Shown here piece after piece: positions 5,240 to 5,397 of a DNA stretch of 5,397 nucleotides. A program made the translations under genes and the position numbers. Source of the DNA: Hyphomonas sp. (GTDB lineage Bacteria; Pseudomonadota; Alphaproteobacteria; Caulobacterales; Hyphomonadaceae); assembly GCA_024743015.1 (NCBI GenBank), contig JANSXJ010000259.1, forward strand, positions 1 through 5,397. Direction: 5' to 3'. Every line of letters starts with the position of its first letter. Position 1 is the stretch's first letter. The notes beneath the pieces are model-generated. The model did no database searches. It was not told the DNA's origin and saw nothing but the letters and a program-made list of their open reading frames with translations.

Positions 5240-5397
5240 TCACTTATCTTGCTTCATTTCATTCAACTGTTCGATCCGTTCATCCCCGGAATCAGATTGC
5301 TTTTCACTACAGTTTTCTTCATCTGAGCAGATATAATTATCTTTGGTTGCTGACACGCCTGGCGTAAAGCAACCTGTTATCCAATTCTTCGGCAACC
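5240..5397 (-). CDS. C-terminal fragment of an unidentified protein (5' end outside window)
   Basis: This frame is open from the window edge for 51 residues to a TGA. It reads PKNWITGCFTPGVSATKDN, then YICSDEENCSEK, and ends in a hydrophilic, probably helical tail, ERIEQLNEMKQDK. Three cysteines (fragment positions 9, 23, 29) suggest an exported, disulfide-bonded protein like its neighbours. I do not recognise a family, and the three cysteines do not follow the CxC module seen downstream. The TGA is separated by a single base from the ATG of the DUF1036-like gene, a spacing typical of co-translated genes in an operon. This close fit, together with the open frame, is the main reason to call it real. 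The codon composition is AT-rich like the genes to its left. Confidence 0.6.
   Translation of the reverse strand, partial: LPKNWITGCFTPGVSATKDNYICSDEENCSEKQSDSGDERIEQLNEMKQDK

Overview
The window looks like a stretch of chromosome from a Gram-negative bacterium, most likely an alphaproteobacterium. This rests on the general character of the proteins: a cytochrome c'-type protein, a 1-Cys peroxiredoxin, a DUF983 protein, Dps, and exported proteins with Sec signal peptides. I cannot name the genus. A Hyphomonadaceae-like marine organism is only a guess. There are ten protein genes, two of them cut by the window edges. I see no RNA gene, transposase, integrase or CRISPR array. No gene-free stretch exceeds 300 bases; the longest is the 191-base divergent region at 2845-3035.

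The left half (1 to about 2850) has GC near 55-63% in hand-counted 60-base lines and reads as a stress and redox neighbourhood. On the + strand lie the end of a c'-type cytochrome, a 1-Cys peroxiredoxin of the Prx6 type, a DUF983 membrane protein with two CxxC motifs, and a Dps ferritin-like protein. Peroxiredoxin removes peroxides and Dps uses peroxide to store iron, so the two jobs complement each other. Facing them on the - strand is a two-gene unit: an exported DsrE-like protein followed 12 bases later by an isoprenylcysteine-methyltransferase-like membrane protein. This unit converges on dps with only 14 bases between.

The right half (about 2850 to 5397) is poorer in GC (38-50% in the lines counted) and holds less recognisable genes, as expected for accessory DNA. 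It begins with a divergent intergenic region carrying two short inverted repeats next to a half-size UPF0016/GDT1 cation transporter gene. Then, all on the - strand, come a small two-helix membrane protein, an exported eight-cysteine protein, an exported DUF1036-like protein, and the acidic tail of another gene that runs off the window and ends one base before the DUF1036-like gene.

The most interesting point is that the two complete exported proteins in the right half share a C...CxC...C cysteine pattern, present twice in one and once in the other. They may belong to one uncharacterised secreted system. A 16-base exact direct repeat, one copy upstream of the DsrE-like gene and one at the end of the eight-cysteine gene, is also not explained by the genes.
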